From assembly GCA_960531495.1 (NCBI GenBank), contig OY482853.1:4467022-4531021 (forward strand): DNA of 64,000 bases, given 5' to 3'. Positions 51,701-54,190 of the stretch are shown here, one piece after another. Positions within the stretch are counted from its first letter, which is position 1; each line of letters opens with the position of its first letter. The notes under the pieces were generated by a model that was not told the origin of the DNA, searched no databases, and worked only from the letters and a program-made list of their open reading frames with translations. The translations under genes and the position numbers were made by a program. Source of the DNA: Zeus faber (Eukaryota; Chordata; Actinopteri; Zeiformes; Zeidae).

Positions 51701-53159
51701 TGTAACAATATATTATAAACATGCAGCAGGCCTCTTTAAATCGTCTGGCCGGCCAGATGTGGGCCCCCGGGCCAGCGGTTTGAGCCCCTGAATTAAAGGC
51801 AATACAGTTATGAGTTGACTTCACATTCGATCAATGTCATTGATCAGCTTAGAGATCAGCCGAAGGTAAGATAAGATAAGATAAGATAAGATAAGATAAG
51901 ATAAGATAAGATAAGATAATATGGTAATTTATTGATCCCCAGGGGGAGATCCAGGAAATATGTAAAGCATCACATGCACATTTACTGTTTTCTAATAATG
52001 ATTCTGTTTGCTATTAGAATTCAGAGCGTGTGTGATGTGTGATGCTTCCACATATTTACATGACACCGAGCAGAAAAAAGTGTCAAATCCAAGTGTAAAT
52101 CTTATTTCCTAATGACTTGACAGTTTAATCACATTATCAACTTCCTGGTTGTTTTGCTGCACTATTTGAGATTATCCCACTTTGCATTTCCAAATATTAT
52201 GCATTATGTAATTATTCTGTGACTCAGTTGTGGAGGACACCTCAAATCTGTGATTCTCTGGTGAAATTGATTGTTATCATATTAAATACTACAAATTATT
52301 ATTGGGTGGAGAAATAGGAGCAAATTCCAAAAGAGCAGTGCAGGTTCTCTGGTGGACTGGGCTTCACAAACTTTGACCAAAACCAATAAAACAAACCTCA
52401 ATACCAAAGACACAAAAAGATGTAGATATGAAAAGGTACTTCATCAAATCAATCAATTAAAAAACAAAAAAAACCACAAAAACAAATGATACCGGACATG
52501 AAAAGACCCAGAGATGGTCTTTAAATGCCACGCGGAGACATGCTGGCACTCACTGTAGACCTGGAGATGGTCTTTAAATACCACGCGGAGACATGCTGGC
52601 ACTCACTGTAGACCTGGAGATGGTCTTTAAATACCACGCGGAGACATGCTGGCACTCACTGTAGACCTGGAGATGGTCTTTAAATGCCACGCGGAGACAT
52701 GCTGGCACTCACTGTAGACCTGGAGATGGTCTTTAAATACCACGCGGAGACATGCTGGCACTCACTGTAGACCTGGAGATGGTCTTTAAATACCAGGCGG
52801 AGACATGCTGGCACTCACTGTAGACCTGGAGATGGTCTTTAAATACCAGGCGGAGACATGCTGGCACTCACTGTAGACCTGGAGATGGTCTTTAAATACC
52901 GGGCGGAGACATGCTGGCACTCACTGTAGACCTGGAGATGGTCTTTAAATACTACGCGGAGACATGCTGGCACTCACTGTAGACCTGCAGGTGGCCTTTG
53001 AAGGCCGTTCCTCCTCTTGAGTTCTCCGCTTTGCACTCGTACGTCCCAGAGTCTTCCAGCTGGATGTTGGGGATCTCCAGGACGGCCTGGGACTTCCGGA
53101 GTCGTGCCTTTTTGGGGATGTTGCCGTTGATCTTCCTCCACGTGATCGTCGGGACTGGG
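1149..53159 (-). CDS. cntn5: contactin-5 gene, 3' two-thirds (16 exons, 5' part outside window)
   Basis: Contactin-5 is a GPI-anchored neuronal cell-adhesion protein of the immunoglobulin superfamily, with six Ig domains and four fibronectin III domains; the family acts at the neuronal surface in neurite outgrowth and synaptic partner choice. Sixteen GT-AG exons on the minus strand together read from Ig3 to the GPI tail. Diagnostic peptides that match my memory of vertebrate CNTN5 better than CNTN1-4 or CNTN6 are [21 protein letters not shown] (FNIII-1), [13 protein letters not shown] and [13 protein letters not shown] (FNIII-2), and EQED in FNIII-3. Exon lengths are 182, 137, 130, 146, 128, 176, 121, 159, 150, 71, 235, 110, 187, 113, 169 and 104 nt, and all phases agree except after the 146-nt exon, which has one base too many. 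The start codon, signal peptide, Ig1 and Ig2 lie beyond 64000. Paralogue choice rests on remembered sequence, not on a search. Confidence 0.93.
1536..1583. repeat. inverted repeat, 18-bp perfect stem
   Basis: TTGTTTGTTTACAATGAA at 1536-1553 is the exact reverse complement of 1566-1583, with a 12-nt loop. Confidence 0.9.
1588..1615. repeat. inverted repeat, 11-bp perfect stem
   Basis: GTTTAAATGAT (1588-1598) pairs with ATCATTTAAAC (1605-1615) across a 6-nt loop. It lies 4 bp after the preceding hairpin. Confidence 0.9.
1717..1760. repeat. 44-bp perfect palindrome followed by (TA)n
   Basis: Left arm TAGTTCAACTCAAT plus ATATATAT is the exact reverse complement of 1739-1760. A (TA)n run continues to about 1805, then degenerate TATG/CACA. 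Confidence 0.9.
1895..2190 (+). repeat. dispersed repeat copy A with CCTAA-rich tail
   Basis: The segment CACTGAATCCTGGGCTGAGG through GTCGAAGTTTCCC (1918-2045) is similar to 3470-3590. In both places an AACCTAA/ACCCTAAT-rich stretch follows. Family unknown. Confidence 0.7.
2745..2863. repeat. (ATT)n microsatellite
   Basis: Interrupted ATT repeats on the plus strand, with a short TAATAATTATT inversion inside. Confidence 0.9.
3027..3116. repeat. (AAG)n microsatellite
   Basis: About 29 uninterrupted AAG/AGA units flanked by ATA-rich sequence. It produces a poly-leucine minus-strand frame with no coding meaning. Confidence 0.95.
3258..3426 (-). CDS. cntn5: cntn5 exon: second half of FNIII-4
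   Basis: The acceptor is GGCCCCTGTAG and the donor CCTCTG|GTGAGC. It encodes [20 protein letters not shown], then [20 protein letters not shown] and [31 protein letters not shown] is the conserved end of contactin FNIII-4 just before the GPI linker. It leaves one base that completes Gly. Two copies of one dispersed repeat flank this exon (1895-2190 and 3440-4330). Confidence 0.95.
3427..4411 (-). other. cntn5: cntn5 intron between FNIII-4 exons (985 bp)
   Basis: Almost the whole intron is repeat copy B (3440-3600) followed by a 0.7-kb degenerate CCTAA/AATTAAACCTAAC array (3640-4330). Confidence 0.85.
3440..4330 (+). repeat. dispersed repeat copy B plus long degenerate CCTAA array
   Basis: 3470-3600 is homologous to 1918-2050. 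From about 3640 the sequence is an array of AACCTAATTAAACCTAAC-like units with variable 20-40-bp spacing, including ACCCTAACCC stretches. It resembles a degenerate telomere-like (CCCTAA) array but is too diverged and AT-rich to be true telomere repeat. Confidence 0.75.
4412..4524 (-). CDS. cntn5: cntn5 exon: first half of FNIII-4
   Basis: The acceptor is CCCCCCTCAG and the donor TACATG|GTGAGG. It completes Pro from the previous exon, then encodes [20 protein letters not shown] and [32 protein letters not shown] and NESDV.GY are hallmarks of the last contactin FNIII domain. NVT and NES are possible N-glycosylation sites. Confidence 0.95.
4525..5251 (-). other. cntn5: cntn5 intron (727 bp)
   Basis: AT-rich sequence with poly-T and TTTATT runs (5000-5200). 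No element that I recognise. Confidence 0.8.
5252..5438 (-). CDS. cntn5: cntn5 exon: second half of FNIII-3
   Basis: The acceptor is GCATCCCGCCAG and the donor AAGACCC|GTGAGT. It encodes [20 protein letters not shown], then [20 protein letters not shown], then [38 protein letters not shown] is the tyrosine-corner half of FNIII-3; NET is a possible N-glycosylation site. The first six exon bases are GTGAGC, a good 5' splice-site match directly after the acceptor. Local GC content is much higher than in the flanking introns. Confidence 0.96.
5439..6215 (-). other. cntn5: cntn5 intron within FNIII-3 (777 bp)
   Basis: It contains a (TAG)n/(TTA)n microsatellite at about 5812-5890 and the (CA)n tract 6141-6215 that forms its 5' end on the transcribed strand. 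The rest is AT-rich and featureless. Confidence 0.8.
6141..6215. repeat. (CA)n/(TG)n microsatellite forming a splice donor
   Basis: CA repeats with one CAGACA interruption run directly into the exon end at 6216, so on the minus strand the intron begins GTGTGTGTGT. Confidence 0.95.
6216..6325 (-). CDS. cntn5: cntn5 exon: first half of FNIII-3
   Basis: The acceptor is TGCTCCTCAG. It encodes [20 protein letters not shown], then [16 protein letters not shown], ending in phase 0. The 5' splice site is ACGAG|GTGTGTGTG: the donor GT is the first dinucleotide of a (TG)n microsatellite of about 70 bp. It therefore lacks the usual A at +3/+4, although +5 is G. Confidence 0.95.
6326..7612 (-). other. 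cntn5: cntn5 intron (1.3 kb)
   Basis: AT-rich, no tandem array or recognisable mobile element; short open frames here look like chance. Confidence 0.75.
7613..7847 (-). CDS. cntn5: cntn5 exon: rest of FNIII-2
   Basis: The acceptor is GTCTCTGTGCAG and the donor GGGAG|GTCAGT. It encodes [20 protein letters not shown], then [20 protein letters not shown], then [20 protein letters not shown] and [18 protein letters not shown]. This is the longest exon here and near-identical over long stretches to my memory of mammalian CNTN5. NGT is a possible N-glycosylation site. It leaves one base, completing Glu with the next exon. Confidence 0.97.
7950..8455. repeat. (TTA)n/(TGA)n compound microsatellite
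   Basis: About 500 bp of interrupted ATT, ATG and TAT units, with an inverted AATAATAATTATTATTA section at 8390-8420. Open frames of Ile/Met/Asn are artefacts. Confidence 0.9.
9135..9215 (-). repeat. dispersed repeat end (AATAAAGGTTATTATT type)
   Basis: On the minus strand this reads GTTGCATGTCATGACCGGTG then AAATAAAGGTTATT. It is related to 23240-23310 and to the split copy at 19980-20015/20404-20430. Confidence 0.7.
9620..9654. repeat. poly-T/poly-G homopolymer pair
   Basis: About 19 T followed by about 19 G, just before the element at 9680; length here is probably unreliable. Confidence 0.9.
9680..10166. mobile_element. MITE-like element with AAAGGTGCAG..TGTAGAA inverted ends
   Basis: The left end TTAAAGGTGCAGCATGTAGA pairs with the right end TTCTACACACTGCGTCTTT (10147-10165) as an imperfect terminal inverted repeat of about 19 bp. 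The interior carries GCCGCCATGTTGCGCCGCC and CAGTAGCCCAGAAGGGACAA, sequences I recall as a common teleost repeat. The TTAA at the left edge suggests a piggyBac-type target, but the right edge is decayed. No transposase inside. Confidence 0.7.
10346..10382. repeat. C-rich homopolymer stretch
   Basis: Runs of 7-14 C broken by single G. On the minus strand it is a G-quadruplex-type G-run cluster. Confidence 0.85.
11920..12120. repeat. minisatellite TTCCTTATTTCCTTAGGATCG
   Basis: About nine degenerate units of 20-21 bp (TTCCTTATT, CCTTAGGATCG). Confidence 0.85.
12413..12625. repeat. minisatellite GTCCTGGCTA(G)
   Basis: About eighteen 12-bp units of the type GTCCTGGCTAGC/T with substitutions. 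Because 12 is a multiple of three it stays open in several frames (SVLA repeats on plus, SQDT on minus). Confidence 0.9.
14164..14181. repeat. poly-G run (18)
   Basis: Uninterrupted G homopolymer; indel-prone. Confidence 0.9.
15183..15592. repeat. 52-bp minisatellite, about 8 units
   Basis: Units start GAGGAAGGCTGTAGATCAGT and continue CCTGGAGACGCTGCCT, GAGGCTAGGCTAACT. Neighbouring units differ by a few substitutions; period about 52-57 bp. Confidence 0.9.
16130..16760 (+). repeat. dispersed repeat interrupted by a MITE (paralogue at 57.74 kb)
   Basis: 16150-16296 and 16619-16745 match 57745-57885 and 57890-58075 in order and orientation (for example AAACAAGGTGTCACTTGTGC, AGCTATGACTTGTTAATGA). 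The second copy lacks the intervening 312 bp. Confidence 0.8.
16302..16613. mobile_element. MITE with GCCSTTTCTCAAT terminal inverted repeats
   Basis: The left end GCCGTTTCTCAAT is the inverse of the right end ATTGAGAAAGGGC (12/13 match). CCAGG is duplicated on both sides (16297-16301 and 16614-16618). It is internal to a repeat whose empty counterpart exists at 57.9 kb. The GGGCCGTTTCTCAATAC start resembles fish Harbinger/ISL2EU-type elements as I recall them, though the 5-bp duplication does not settle the superfamily. No transposase. Confidence 0.85.
17655..17757. repeat. (ATCC)n/(ATCT)n microsatellite
   Basis: Interrupted CATC tetranucleotides. Confidence 0.85.
18297..18822. repeat. 15-bp minisatellite ACCATCACCAGRGG
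   Basis: About 35 units of (GG)ACCATCACCAGAGG with higher-order ~96-bp duplications (18320-18415 and 18416-18511 are nearly identical). The 15-bp period keeps frames open as [13 protein letters not shown] see no splice or start context suggesting translation. Confidence 0.92.
19979..20430 (+). mobile_element. older repeat split by a SINE insertion
   Basis: GGTTGCATGTTGTGTATGAA AGGTGTTATACTA (19983-20015) and TACTAATAAAGGTTATTATT (20404 on) are the two halves of the repeat seen intact at 23245-23310. The SINE sits between, with TACTA on both sides. Confidence 0.8.
20016..20403 (+). mobile_element. tRNA-headed SINE, 5'-truncated
   Basis: It starts inside the tRNA-like head (CAAGAAGGTCCTGGGTTCGA, a polymerase III B-box-like GGTTCGATTCC) and lacks the A-box end. 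A body shared with 53.8 kb follows (TGTGTGGAGTTTGCATGTTC, GGAAGGACAAGCCAGGATGG), then AATAAAG and a (CTT)n tail. TACTA target duplication flanks it. Confidence 0.85.
20556..21006. repeat. 450-bp ATCC/ATCT tetranucleotide array
   Basis: Alternating blocks of pure ATCC and pure ATCT, with some ATCCACCC. It ends 11 bp from the donor of the exon at 21018, so on the transcribed strand the intron is GATG/GATA-rich from about +12. Open frames ([15 protein letters not shown]) are artefacts. Confidence 0.95.
21018..21088 (-). CDS. cntn5: cntn5 exon: first part of FNIII-2 (71 nt)
   Basis: This small exon has acceptor TTTTATTCGCAG and donor TGGGAG|GTGAGA. It encodes [20 protein letters not shown], then SWE, ending in phase 0. 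[18 protein letters not shown] is the A-B strand region of FNIII-2; NVS is a possible N-glycosylation site. The donor lies 11 bp from a 450-bp ATCC/ATCT array, and the following intron is 13.2 kb. Confidence 0.95.
21089..21905 (-). other. cntn5: cntn5 intron between FNIII-1 and FNIII-2 (817 bp)
   Basis: Contains G/C homopolymers (21409-21419, 21670-21680, 21873-21890); otherwise unique-looking, GC-moderate sequence. Confidence 0.75.
21906..22055 (-). CDS. cntn5: cntn5 exon: second half of FNIII-1
   Basis: The acceptor is TTTGCTCCTCAG and the donor GAGGCAG|GTGAGA. It encodes [20 protein letters not shown], then [20 protein letters not shown] to [26 protein letters not shown] is the tyrosine-corner strand and end of FNIII-1. 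The GDMESAM peptide is the best single indicator of contactin-5 rather than another contactin. A C-rich run begins about 13 nt into the following intron. Confidence 0.96.
22108..22165. repeat. (GTCT)n microsatellite
   Basis: About 14 GTCT units, then GGTCTATCTATCTATC. It lies about 52 nt upstream of the acceptor at 22056 in the transcribed direction. Confidence 0.95.
23240..23310 (+). repeat. dispersed repeat end with (ATT)n
   Basis: GAGTTGCATGTTATGTATGA AAGGTGCTATGC then AAATAAAGGTTATT: intact version of the repeat disrupted at 19.98-20.43 kb. Confidence 0.7.
23566..23724 (-). CDS. cntn5: cntn5 exon: first half of FNIII-1
   Basis: The acceptor is CCCCCTCCCAG and the donor CGCACAG|GTGATC. 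It encodes the PPGPPG linker between Ig6 and FNIII-1, then [20 protein letters not shown], then [20 protein letters not shown] and WQTVRT. The TLSW tryptophan and DNHSPI.YN motif are typical of the first contactin FNIII domain. It leaves one base (G), completing Asp with the next exon. Confidence 0.96.
23725..27021 (-). other. cntn5: cntn5 intron between Ig6 and FNIII-1 (3.3 kb)
   Basis: Contains a 5'-truncated LINE copy (24302-25075). A GC-rich CCACCCGCCGCCCGCC block lies at 25715-25775. The rest has no recognised feature. Confidence 0.8.
24302..25075 (-). mobile_element. 5'-truncated LINE (jockey/CR1 group), copy 2
   Basis: Minus-strand element with the very end of a reverse-transcriptase ORF ([20 protein letters not shown] and the [14 protein letters not shown] motif, 24838-25071), then a 3' UTR shared with 60687-61185, ending near GAATATTGA. 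It is about 770 bp, so nearly all of the ORF is missing. Confidence 0.85.
27022..27142 (-). CDS. cntn5: cntn5 exon: second half of Ig6
   Basis: The acceptor is TTTGCAG|CAGTCG, a tandem NAGNAG acceptor, so loss of the first Gln codon by use of the second CAG is possible. The donor is GCGAG|GTGAGT. It encodes [20 protein letters not shown], then [27 protein letters not shown] carries the second Ig6 cysteine. It leaves one base, completing Gly before the FNIII linker. Confidence 0.96.
27143..28291 (-). other. cntn5: cntn5 intron within Ig6 (1.15 kb)
   Basis: Begins on the transcribed strand with the GATA/GACA microsatellite (28185-28273). Otherwise AT-rich and featureless. Confidence 0.8.
28185..28273. 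repeat. (GACA)n/(GATA)n microsatellite next to a splice donor
   Basis: GATAGAAAGATAGATGG then GACAGACAGA and GATAGATAGA blocks. It ends 6-7 bp from the distal donor and about 18 bp from the proximal donor of the Ig6 exon. Confidence 0.93.
28292..28467 (-). CDS. cntn5: cntn5 exon: first half of Ig6
   Basis: The acceptor is TTTGTGCTTGCAG. It encodes [20 protein letters not shown], then [20 protein letters not shown] to [16 protein letters not shown] gives the first Ig6 cysteine. The end chosen (ACA|GTAAGA) gives exactly the spacing expected from the family between GGHFE and DLMIR in the next exon. A second in-frame donor, AGA|GTAAGT, lies 12 nt downstream (end 28280) and would add Val-Arg-Ala-Arg. 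A GACA/GATA microsatellite starts immediately after it. Confidence 0.95.
28468..30790 (-). other. cntn5: cntn5 intron between Ig5 and Ig6 (2.3 kb)
   Basis: Two-thirds of it is one minisatellite (28500-29995), which comes within about 33 nt of the Ig6 acceptor. The remainder (30000-30790) is unique-looking. Confidence 0.85.
28500..29995. repeat. 1.5-kb ACAACCCAGCAACCCAACACG minisatellite
   Basis: Built from 5-6-bp words (ACAAC, CCAGCAACCCAACACG, CTGGCACG) arranged in about 20-40-bp units with higher-order copies. The transcribed strand reads GTTGTCGTGTTGGGTTGCTG. Long frames here (up to 328 codons of [12 protein letters not shown]) are repeat artefacts. Confidence 0.95.
30791..30918 (-). CDS. 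cntn5: cntn5 exon: second half of Ig5
   Basis: The acceptor is CCCTCCTCCAG and the donor GTGAAAG|GTAAGC. Its first base completes a codon from the previous exon. It encodes [20 protein letters not shown], then [20 protein letters not shown] and VK. The DEGNYVC motif carries the second Ig5 cysteine; NNT and NSS are possible N-glycosylation sites. It is separated from the first Ig5 exon by a 13-kb intron. Confidence 0.95.
31611..31765. repeat. (GACA)n/(GATA)n/(CATA)n array
   Basis: GACAGACA block, GATAGATA block, then ACATACAT block. Frames of [16 protein letters not shown] type are artefacts. Confidence 0.95.
31885..31965. repeat. 20-bp minisatellite ACTGATCGTGTGGCCCTTAC
   Basis: Four near-identical units in tandem. 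Confidence 0.9.
33060..34780. repeat. local triplication of a dispersed repeat
   Basis: 33060-33330 and 33718-34048 are homologous in direct orientation (shared TTTGGAGGAAC, CTTTTGTGTC, ATCCAGGAACGA). A third partial copy lies at 34660-34775, and ATTGCTGCCTGCAG recurs at 33603 and 34758. The middle copy is interrupted by a LINE 3' end (33903-33972). Confidence 0.75.
33903..33972 (-). mobile_element. extreme 3'-end LINE fragment (70 bp)
   Basis: TTCAAGATTCAAGATTTTTA then GTCACGTACATATACATG to TGCAGTGAAATGTAAT matches the last 70 bp of the LINE at 60.69 kb. It is inserted within the duplicated repeat, whose homologous sequence resumes afterwards. Confidence 0.85.
34775..34893. repeat. (CTT)n then (ATT)n microsatellite
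   Basis: About 60 bp of CTT followed by 50 bp of TTA; gives poly-Lys/poly-Asn artefact frames on the minus strand. Confidence 0.95.
35809..36150. repeat. GACTC-rich dispersed element, copy 1
   Basis: Begins TAGTGATGCACGAGTCCTGA; contains CGAACAACTC, GAGTGACTCGTCAAGAACCG and, at the far end, TTTGATCTTGCAACACA. Colinear with 42899-43360. Possibly a non-autonomous hAT-like element, but boundaries and target duplications are unclear. Confidence 0.6.
36925..37155 (-). mobile_element. tRNA-derived SINE
   Basis: On the minus strand it begins GGGGCGACGGTGGCGCAGGA (A-box-like) with GATTCGATCCC (B-box-like), then a body with CACTGAACCCTAGACTG and AAAGCGCTTTGAGTGG to AAAAGCGCTGTATAAGATG. This is a familiar teleost tRNA-headed SINE layout; I do not assign a family name. 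Confidence 0.75.
37595..37783. repeat. degenerate (ATCC)n after a GGGGATCAATAAAGT tail
   Basis: CTGGGGATCAATAAAGTATC precedes a degenerate CATC array. Such tails commonly mark the 3' end of a fish retroposon that seeded the microsatellite. Confidence 0.8.
37927..37979. repeat. (ATT)n microsatellite
   Basis: TTATTATTA tract with one TTTTT interruption. Confidence 0.9.
38201..38242. repeat. (AT)n microsatellite
   Basis: About 20 uninterrupted AT units. Confidence 0.95.
39204..39288. repeat. (GT)n microsatellite
   Basis: About 42 GT units without interruption. Confidence 0.97.
39430..39575 (+). repeat. dispersed repeat, forward copy of an inverted pair
   Basis: Homologous to the reverse complement of 40245-40435 (for example GAGAGATTTTCTTC..CTTTAGA, TCCCGGAGCACGA). 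Confidence 0.75.
40245..40435 (-). repeat. dispersed repeat, reverse copy of an inverted pair
   Basis: The minus strand reads GTGCTCATAGTCAGG to GGGAGATTTTCTTCATC, TTTAGAGGGGGAGAGGGGC, matching 39430-39575 with indels. Confidence 0.75.
41412..41503 (+). mobile_element. extreme 3'-end LINE fragment, opposite orientation
   Basis: GTGCGTTGCATTACATTCCA, CTGCATATATGTATGAAAGT to TCTTGAATCTTGAATC: the same last 90 bp as the LINE at 60.69 kb, here on the plus strand, with (TCTTGAA)n at the end. Confidence 0.85.
42651..42733. repeat. (TA)n microsatellite
   Basis: TATA tract with two CA interruptions. Confidence 0.95.
42899..43360. repeat. GACTC-rich dispersed element, copy 2
   Basis: CAGTGATGAAACACTCGC at the left and CTTTCATCGCTAC at 43229-43241 form a rough inverted pair. 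The interior matches copy 1 (GAGTGACTCGCCAAGAACCG), and homology continues into TTGACCTTGCAACACACGG. Confidence 0.65.
43676..43866. repeat. GACTC-rich element copy 3, next to a cntn5 donor
   Basis: GAGTCGGACAAATCGAACGA, GAGCGACTCGTCAAGAACCG, then TTTAGATCTTGCGACGCGA. It ends about 37 bp from the exon end at 43904. Confidence 0.65.
43875..43888. repeat. C14/G14 homopolymer in the first bases of an intron
   Basis: On the transcribed strand GTGAGACGGCGGGGC is followed by 14 G within 30 nt of the donor: a G-quadruplex-capable segment beside the exon with the G9 frame problem. Confidence 0.9.
43904..44049 (-). CDS. cntn5: cntn5 exon: first half of Ig5, with a frame-breaking G9 run
   Basis: The acceptor is TCTCTCCTCAG and the donor CAGGAG|GTGAGA. 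It encodes [20 protein letters not shown], then [20 protein letters not shown], with the first Ig5 cysteine in LECKP and the conserved tryptophan in ISW. As written the exon has 146 nt and ends in phase 0, but the next exon needs phase 2. Reading is normal up to a run of nine G (plus-strand C, 43927-43935). With eight G the exon would have 145 nt, join the next exon in frame and give exactly the expected spacing between ISW and the following RI. The existing frame after the run reads a run of five alanines, not conserved sequence. Confidence 0.88.
44365..44700. repeat. (CTTCCTCC)n pyrimidine-rich tract
   Basis: Almost pure C/T on the plus strand (purine on the transcribed strand), built of CCTTCCTCCTCC words. 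Open frames on the minus strand (RRKEEE) are artefacts. Confidence 0.93.
45515..45776. repeat. GACTC-rich element copy 4
   Basis: ATGACTCGGGAGTCACTCCG to GAGTGAGTCGAACTTTTCAT CACTAC; same family as 35.8, 42.9 and 43.7 kb. Confidence 0.65.
45790..45811. repeat. poly-C run (22)
   Basis: Uninterrupted homopolymer; length likely unreliable. Confidence 0.9.
46430..47165. repeat. 0.73-kb (GGA)n/(GAGAGGACAAGGAGAAGGA) purine minisatellite
   Basis: Nearly pure A/G with CAA interruptions, made of GAGAGAGGACAAGGAGAAGG and GGAGGAGGAGG modules in repeating order. It is responsible for a 313-codon Ser/Pro/Leu frame on the minus strand and Arg/Glu/Gly frames on the plus strand. Triplex- and G-quadruplex-prone. 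Confidence 0.95.
47935..48122. repeat. (GGAT)n/(GGAC)n degenerate array
   Basis: GATGGATGGA and GACGGACGGA blocks. Confidence 0.9.
48615..48897 (-). mobile_element. tRNA-headed SINE
   Basis: The minus strand starts GGCGGCACGGTGGCTCTGAT (A-box region), then CTGTTGCCTCACAGCAGGAA, GGTTCGAATCCC (B box) and TGTGTGGAGTTTGCATGTTC. Full tRNA-like head, related to 53.79 kb but with a different 3' body. Confidence 0.8.
49020..49255 (-). mobile_element. decayed tRNA-headed SINE relative
   Basis: The minus strand has CCTCACAGCAAGAAGGTTCT, GGGTTCGAACCC and GTGTGGAGTCTGCAC, then CCACGTGGGTTTCCTCCGG. A short GTGCAGAACAT triplication sits inside (49175-49205). Confidence 0.7.
49767..49896 (-). CDS. cntn5: cntn5 exon: second half of Ig4
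   Basis: The acceptor is CCTCCCCCGCAG and the donor CTGG|GTGAGC, leaving one base. It encodes [20 protein letters not shown], then [22 protein letters not shown]. The DSGMYQC motif gives the second cysteine of Ig4, and the AENKYGAIY stretch is strongly conserved in contactins. The intron to the preceding exon is only 263 bp, the shortest in the window. Confidence 0.96.
50160..50296 (-). CDS. cntn5: cntn5 exon: first half of Ig4
   Basis: The acceptor is CCACCCTGCAG. The exon supplies two bases that finish a Thr codon and ends in phase 0 at CCC-AAG. It encodes [20 protein letters not shown], then [19 protein letters not shown], which holds the first Ig cysteine and the conserved tryptophan; INDT is a possible N-glycosylation site. 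The donor AAG|GTGCCT is weak (only GT plus a G at -1 match consensus). It is chosen because phase and family alignment demand it and no better GT keeps the frame. Confidence 0.94.
50297..52977 (-). other. cntn5: cntn5 intron between Ig3 and Ig4 (2.7 kb)
   Basis: Contains a GGA-rich stretch near the Ig4 acceptor (50308-50400), a (GATAA)n array (51866-51918) followed by TTTATTGATCCCCAGGGG (retroposon-tail type), and the donor-bearing 53-bp minisatellite (52508-52990). AT-rich elsewhere. Confidence 0.8.
51866..51918. repeat. (AGATA)n pentanucleotide microsatellite
   Basis: About ten AAGAT units, bordered by a GGGGATCAATAAA-type tail on the minus strand. Confidence 0.92.
52508..52990. repeat. 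53-bp minisatellite copying the Ig3 exon/intron junction
   Basis: Nine units with a strict 53-bp period (equivalent points 52554, 52607, 52660, 52713, 52766, 52819, 52872, 52925, 52978). Each unit on the minus strand carries CAGGTCTACA|GTGAGTGCC, the last ten exon bases plus donor. Units differ at only a few positions (ACGCG/GGGCG/AGGCG, GAGATGG). Confidence 0.96.
52978..53159 (-). CDS. cntn5: cntn5 exon: C-terminal half of Ig3
   Basis: The exon begins after TTTCCTCTCAG and ends TAC-A before GTGAGTGCC. It enters with the last base of a codon and leaves with one base. It encodes [17 protein letters not shown] through [17 protein letters not shown] to GHLQVY, with the DSGTYEC motif carrying the second Ig cysteine and the F-strand tyrosine. 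The first half of Ig3 lies in an exon outside the window. Its donor is the founding copy of a 53-bp minisatellite that continues into the intron. Reading through the donor meets an in-frame TAG at 52952. Confidence 0.95.
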
Positions 53160-53522
53160 CTGAGAGGAAACGAGAGGAGAGGAGGGTTCCGTGACATGGG
53201 TTCGTTCATACCAAGTATTGGGACCTTGAGCTGTCTTTGTACAGTGTACAGTGGACTTTTCACTTTCATGCTGCGTTCTGTGGCAGTTGCCATAGTAACA
53301 CATGCCAACGCATACAGTATAAACGTCATGATTTCATAAGGTTGAAAGTAGGAGTCTGACATCACAGTACCAAAAGGTTGAAATCAAACAAATAGCTGCT
53401 CATATTATGGAGATGCGAGAAGCTCTGCGTGTGGAATCAAGGCAGGAATCAAGGTGGAAACACATCTCAGCAGGTTCCCTTCTTCAACGAGCCCCCAGCG
53501 TCCCTCTGCCGATGAAACCTGA

Positions 53523-53585
53523 GAAGAAGAAGGAGGAGAAGAAGAAGAAGAAGAAGAAGAAGAAGAAGAAGGAGAAGGAGAAGAA
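53523..53585. repeat. (AAG)n/(GAAGGA)n microsatellite
   Basis: GAGAAGAAGAAGGAGG then AAG repeats. Confidence 0.9.
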
Positions 53586-53647
53586 GACGGAATCTGGAAG
53601 GATGTGGATGGAGAAACTTTGTCTTCAGGTCTGATCTCCTCCTTCCA

Positions 53648-53760
53648 GTGATGAAAAGTTTGGCTCTTTTTGGGGGCTAAAAAAAGAGTCGCTGGATTTG
53701 TCCGACTCTTTGTTCCTTTGATTCAGTCGGTGTAGCGAGGGAGAAGAGTCGGTTCAGCTC
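53648..53760. repeat. GACTC-family fragment
   Basis: CAGTGATGAAAAGTTTGGCT, AAAGAGTCGCTGGATTTGTC, CCGACTCTTTG. It shares the CAGTGATGAAA end with 42899 and the GACTC content of the family. Confidence 0.55.
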
Positions 53761-53788
53761 TGAGCTGTGAATGCAATCCATAATTGTG

Positions 53789-54190
53789 TGGCACGGTGGC
53801 GGAGTGCATTGCACTGCTGCCTCACAGCAAGAAGGTCCTGGGTTCGATTCCCGCCTGGGGCGCTGTTGGCACCGTGCTCCAGGCAGGTTATCTCCCAAAT
53901 AGGAGCCTTTCTGTGTGGAGTTTGCATGTTCTCCCCGTGCTCACATGGGGTTTCCTCCACCTCACGTCAGTAAGGACCCCCACTAAAAAAAACATGCACC
54001 CATCATGGTCTGACCAGCGATGGACACTTATCACCTGGTCCCCGGGCGCGTCCACGTATGCTGCCCACTGCTCCTGGCTGTGCCCCCGGAGGAAGGACAA
54101 GCCAGGATGGGTCAAATGCAGAGAATCCATTTCACCGGCCACCATCAAAGCATGTGTGTGTGGTGTGTTGTGTGATAAATAAAGTCTTTT
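53789..54190 (+). mobile_element. full-length tRNA-headed SINE
   Basis: GGCACGGTGGCGGAGTGCAT (A-box region), TGCCTCACAGCAAGAAGGTC, GGTTCGATTCCCGCC (B box), then a body nearly identical to 20016-20403 and an AATAAAGTC end. It is the best-preserved copy and defines what the 20.0-kb copy lost at its 5' end. Confidence 0.85.

Noticed and set aside
52508..52990. Regular array considered as a CRISPR-like locus
   Set aside because: Units are contiguous with no variable spacers, in a vertebrate intron; it is a minisatellite. The same applies to 15183-15592 and 18297-18822.
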